From Burkholderiales bacterium (lineage in GTDB: Bacteria > Pseudomonadota > Gammaproteobacteria > Burkholderiales > SG8-39): a stretch of 7,841 bases of DNA. Each line of letters starts with the position of its first letter. The first letter of the stretch is position 1. Of this stretch, positions 5,514 through 7,841 are shown piece after piece. The position numbers and the translations under genes were made by a program. The stretch is from NCBI GenBank assembly GCA_016649475.1, contig JAENXP010000080.1, positions 1 through 7,841 on the forward strand, given 5' to 3'. The notes below the pieces were generated by a model that saw nothing but the letters and a program-made list of their open reading frames with translations, was not told where the DNA came from and ran no database searches.

Positions 5514-6161
5514 GTGAGTACCCCGATGAAAATCGATTTCCTCTCCGACGTCTCCTGTCCCTGGTGCGTGATCGGCCTGAAAGCACTGGAACAAGCCATT
5601 GCGCAGCTGGGCGACGCGGTGACGACCGAAATCCATTTCCAGCCGTTCGAGCTCAACCCGCAGATGCCTGCGCAAGGCCAGGACATCACCGAGCATCTGG
5701 CCGAGAAATACGGCGCCACGCCCGAGCAGTCGGAACAGACGCGCGCGATGATCCGCGCGCGCGGCGAGGAAGTCGGCTTCAGCTTCGCGCTGGACAAGCG
5801 CAGCCGCATCTACAACACCTTCGACGCCCACCGGCTGCTGCATTGGGCGGAGCAGGAGGGCCGCCAGCTCGCGCTCAAGCACGCCTTGTTCAAGGCCTAC
5901 TTCAGCGCAGGGGAGAACCCGGGCGCGCACGAGGTGCTGGTCCGCATAGCGGGCGAAGTGGGCCTCGACGCCGCCCGCGCGCAAGAAATCCTGTCCTCGG
6001 ATGCCTATGCAGAAGACGTGCGCAAGCAGCAGCGCTACTACCTCGAACAGGGCATCAATGCGGTGCCTGCGGTGATCGTCAACGGCCGCCACCTGATTCA
6101 GGGCGGGCAACCGGCGAAGGTGTTCGAACAGGCGCTGCGCCAGATCGCCGCGGACGGCTGA
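5514..6161 (+). CDS. DsbA family oxidoreductase, FrnE-like
   Basis: A 215-residue thioredoxin-fold protein. The redox motif C15-P-W-C18 follows the first strand, and the cis-proline loop is GINAVP with V184-P185. The insert between them is helical, as in DsbA. It has no signal peptide, so unlike periplasmic DsbA it should act in the cytosol, as FrnE-like proteins do. Members are described as thiol-disulfide oxidoreductases or isomerases, and as 2-hydroxychromene-2-carboxylate isomerase relatives; a protein-disulfide role is likelier here given the intact CPWC. Start: GTG at 5514 (reads MSTPMKIDF) or ATG at 5526. The longer form resembles common N-termini of the family but has no ribosome binding site, whereas AAAGTGAG lies about 7 bases before the ATG. 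It starts 33 bases after the GST-like stop (22 after the restored-frame stop) and ends 9 bases before the next gene. Confidence 0.87.
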   Translation: MSTPMKIDFLSDVSCPWCVIGLKALEQAIAQLGDAVTTEIHFQPFELNPQMPAQGQDITEHLAEKYGATPEQSEQTRAMIRARGEEVGFSFALDKRSRIYNTFDAHRLLHWAEQEGRQLALKHALFKAYFSAGENPGAHEVLVRIAGEVGLDAARAQEILSSDAYAEDVRKQQRYYLEQGINAVPAVIVNGRHLIQGGQPAKVFEQALRQIAADG

Positions 6162-6170
6162 GCAAGGGGC

Positions 6171-7199
6171 ATGCGGTTTCGCGCGGCCCGCATTGCGATC
6201 ATCGGCGCGGGCGCCATCGGCAGCGCGCTCGGGGCCCTGCTGAGCCGCGCCGGACACGACGTGACCTTGATCGGCCGCGCGGCGCAGGTGGATGCGATAC
6301 GCCGCGACGGCTTGCGCGTGGACGGCGCCCTGGGCTCCTTCACCGTACCCATCGCAGCCGCACCGGCACTCGAGTTTCGACCGGAGCTGGCGTTTCTCAC
6401 CGTCAAGACGCAGGATGCGCTGGCAGCAGTGCAGGCGAATGCAGGCTTTCTCGAGGGCGTCACGCTGGTGACTTTCCAGAACGGAGTGCGCAGCGACGCC
6501 CTGCTCGCAGCCGCCGTTCCGCCGCAGCAGCTCATCAGCGCGGTGGTGAATATCCACGCCAATTTTCTCACCCCCGGTGCGGTGACCCTGATCTATCCCG
6601 GCCCCCTGCTCGTCGGCCGCCCGTTCGCCCCGAACGATGCGCAGGTCGCTGCCGTCGCTGCGCTGCTGCGCGATGCCGTCCCGGCCAAAGTGTCGGCCAA
6701 TATACACGGCGCACACTGGCTCAAGCTGATCGTCAATCTGAACAATGCCTTTCCGGCCCTGACCGATACGACCTTTCATCAAATCTACGCCGACCCCGTT
6801 CTGCGCCAGCTCGCGGTCAAAACGATGCTCGAAGGTTTGCGCGTGGCGCAGCGCGCCGGCATACGCCTCGCGTCGCTCCCCGACACCCCGGCCGCGCTCA
6901 TCCATCTGGTCGCCTGGCTGCCGCTGCGGCTGGCAGCTGCGGTGGCAGCGGCCAAGGCGCGGCGCATGCAAGCGCGCTGGCCGCTGCTGGGCTCTACCCT
7001 GCAAAGCCTGAAGCGCAAGCGCCCCACCGAAATCGACTATCTCAACGGCGAGGTCGTGCGTCTGGGACGGGAACTGGGCGTGGCGACGCCCTTGAATGCC
7101 GCCCTGGTCGAAATGGTGCATCAGCTGGAGCAAAGCGGGCAGTTCTGCACGCTGCAGTCGATGGGATCTGCGCTCAGCGCCGCTGGCAGCGGCAGTTGA
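6171..7199 (+). CDS. panE: 2-dehydropantoate 2-reductase (ketopantoate reductase) family protein
   Basis: A 342-residue NADP-dependent reductase. The family enzyme reduces ketopantoate to pantoate in pantothenate and CoA synthesis. The Rossmann motif G12-A-G14-A-I-G17 is at the N-terminus, with R36 after the second strand (LIGR) suited to the NADP phosphate. TVKTQD (77-82) and QNGV (103-106) are family positions. The catalytic-type lysine is K185 in HWLKLIVN with N189 four residues on, and PTEIDYLNGEV places the conserved Glu at E287. It is about 40 residues longer than E. coli PanE, with an Ala-rich hydrophobic insert at about 241-265. Long paralogues of this family are common and not all make pantoate, so the symbol is tentative. 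The only reasonable start is the ATG at 6171; AAGGGG sits almost against it, so coupling to the preceding gene 9 bases away is likely. Confidence 0.83.
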   Translation: MRFRAARIAIIGAGAIGSALGALLSRAGHDVTLIGRAAQVDAIRRDGLRVDGALGSFTVPIAAAPALEFRPELAFLTVKTQDALAAVQANAGFLEGVTLVTFQNGVRSDALLAAAVPPQQLISAVVNIHANFLTPGAVTLIYPGPLLVGRPFAPNDAQVAAVAALLRDAVPAKVSANIHGAHWLKLIVNLNNAFPALTDTTFHQIYADPVLRQLAVKTMLEGLRVAQRAGIRLASLPDTPAALIHLVAWLPLRLAAAVAAAKARRMQARWPLLGSTLQSLKRKRPTEIDYLNGEVVRLGRELGVATPLNAALVEMVHQLEQSGQFCTLQSMGSALSAAGSGS

Positions 7200-7214
7200 T
7201 CTGAAGTGCCTGCG

Positions 7215-7706
7215 ATGAAAACCCTGCTGATCGTTTATCACACGATGACCGGAGGCACGCTGCAGATGGCGCAGGCGGCGGCCGAGGGGGCGTCGACGGA
7301 AAGCGCGCTGCAGGTGCGGCTGCTGCGCGCGCCCGACGCCGGCGCGGACGATCTGATCAAAGCCGACGGCTATATCTTCGCCACGCCGGAGAACCTCGCC
7401 GCGATCTCCGGCATGCTCAAGGATTTTTTCGACCGGACCTATTATGCGGGGCTGGAGCGCCTCAACGGCCGTCCCTATGCGAGCCTGATCTGCGCCGGCA
7501 GCGACGGCCAGAATGCCGCGCGGCAAATCGCGCGCATCGCCAGCGGCTGGCGCCTGAAAGCAGTCGCGCCTGCGCTGATCCTGTGCACCCACGCGCAGAC
7601 GCCGGAGGATATCCTGCGACCGAAACAGATCGACGCCGCGGGCCTGCAGTCCTGCCGCGAGACCGGCGCAGCCCTGGCCGCGGGCCTGGTCCTCGGCGTG
7701 TTCTGA
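7215..7706 (+). CDS. Flavodoxin-like / NAD(P)H:FMN oxidoreductase family protein
   Basis: A 163-residue flavodoxin-fold protein. The first strand KTLLIVYH is followed by the FMN phosphate loop T10-M-T-G-G-T15. A second flavin-contact segment, FATPENLAAISGMLKDFFDR (55-74), resembles that of WrbA and other NAD(P)H-dependent flavoproteins, where the loop before the helix covers the isoalloxazine ring. SLICAGSDGQNA follows as the next strand and loop. It should act in the cytosol as an electron carrier or quinone/FMN reductase; the partner is unknown. The ATG at 7215 is chosen: TGAAG at 7202-7206 gives about 8 bases of spacing, and the GTG at 7206 overlaps that site. It begins 15 bases after the reductase stop and is the last gene of the plus-strand run. 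Confidence 0.8.
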   Translation: MKTLLIVYHTMTGGTLQMAQAAAEGASTESALQVRLLRAPDAGADDLIKADGYIFATPENLAAISGMLKDFFDRTYYAGLERLNGRPYASLICAGSDGQNAARQIARIASGWRLKAVAPALILCTHAQTPEDILRPKQIDAAGLQSCRETGAALAAGLVLGVF

Positions 7707-7714
7707 TGGCACTG

Positions 7715-7743
7715 TTGAGCAATCAAGGGATAGGCTGTACTCT
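7715..7743 (+). promoter_or_regulatory. Candidate promoter before the terminal ORF
   Basis: TTGAGC (7715-7720) and TACTCT (7738-7743) are separated by 17 bases. They match consensus at 4 of 6 and 3 of 6 positions. The predicted start near 7750 leaves a leader of about 24 bases before the ATG at 7774. It fits a separate transcription unit after the flavodoxin gene. Confidence 0.4.
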
Positions 7744-7773
7744 CGGCCAACCCGACCCCTTCAAGGATTTTGG

Positions 7774-7841
7774 ATGGTCCATCGTTGCCCCGTCTGCAGG
7801 AAAGTCATCGTCAAGCGCGGGCTGAGCCAGACGGTCATGAT
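7774..7841 (+). CDS. Partial ORF with N-terminal CxxC motif, runs off the window
   Basis: Only 22 codons are visible: MVHRCPVCRKVIVKRGLSQT and two more, with no stop. AAGGA at 7763-7767 lies 6 bases before the ATG, one of the best ribosome binding sites here, and a candidate promoter lies further up. C5-P-V-C8 looks like half of a zinc-ribbon or zinc knuckle. It resembles the opening of YacG-type small zinc proteins, but the residues after CPVC do not match that family well. Function is not assignable from this fragment. Confidence 0.55.
   Translation, partial: MVHRCPVCRKVIVKRGLSQTVM

Noticed and set aside
5564..7204. A 546-codon plus-strand frame overlapping the DsbA-like and reductase genes
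   Set aside because: It is out of frame with both, the product is Arg/Pro/Ala-rich and low in complexity, and it bridges two genes that are individually well supported.
5469..7712. A 747-codon open frame on the minus strand opposite the DsbA-like, reductase and flavodoxin genes
   Set aside because: It lies wholly antisense to three well-supported genes, its translation is Arg/Gln/His/Gly-rich with no recognisable domain, and long antisense frames are expected in GC-rich DNA with strong third-position GC bias.
7706..7825. A 39-codon frame (ATG overlapping the flavodoxin stop, reading MALLSNQGIGC...)
   Set aside because: It lacks a convincing ribosome binding site and overlaps both the candidate promoter and the better-supported ORF at 7774.

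Overview
This is a gene-dense, GC-rich (roughly two-thirds G+C by eye) chromosomal stretch. The gene families (FrnE-like DsbA, NnrU, GST-like protein, CnbZ-like Rid protein) suggest a proteobacterium, perhaps a betaproteobacterium; this is inference from family content, not from a marker gene. I see no tRNA, rRNA, CRISPR array, insertion sequence or phage gene. All intergenic gaps are under 300 bases.

Layout. (1) Left, plus strand: a divergent adenine-phosphoribosyltransferase-like gene (33-551), a GC hairpin just after its stop, then a membrane protein of the NnrU family (781-1359) with a well-formed sigma-70-like promoter in front of it. (2) Middle, minus strand: three co-directional genes read right to left, a TetA-like MFS transporter (4425-3157), a Rid-superfamily protein resembling CnbZ-type aminomuconate deaminases (3015-2263) and a TesB-like double-hotdog thioesterase (2256-1420). 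The last two are 6 bases apart and almost certainly co-transcribed; the transporter is 141 bases upstream. (3) Right, plus strand: a tight run of a GST-like protein (4554), a FrnE/DsbA-like thiol oxidoreductase (5514), a long ketopantoate-reductase-family protein (6171) and a flavodoxin-like protein (7215), with gaps of 33, 9 and 15 bases. It looks like one redox-flavoured operon diverging from the transporter. (4) The window ends inside a new ORF (from 7774) with its own strong ribosome binding site, a possible promoter and an N-terminal CxxC motif.

How they may work together: the right-hand operon combines thiol chemistry (GST fold, CPWC thioredoxin fold), an NADP-dependent reductase and an FMN-binding fold. 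The left-pointing cluster combines efflux, an enamine/imine-type deaminase and an acyl-CoA-type thioesterase. Both suit housekeeping or detoxification; no specific pathway can be proven from this sequence.

Most notable: the GST-like gene carries an apparent 2-base insertion that destroys its conserved C-terminal tail; the Rid-like protein looks like two fused Rid domains; the Apt-like protein departs from the family at usually invariant sites; and a 20-bp perfect palindrome lies within the NnrU gene. I found no convincing previously undescribed multi-gene system.
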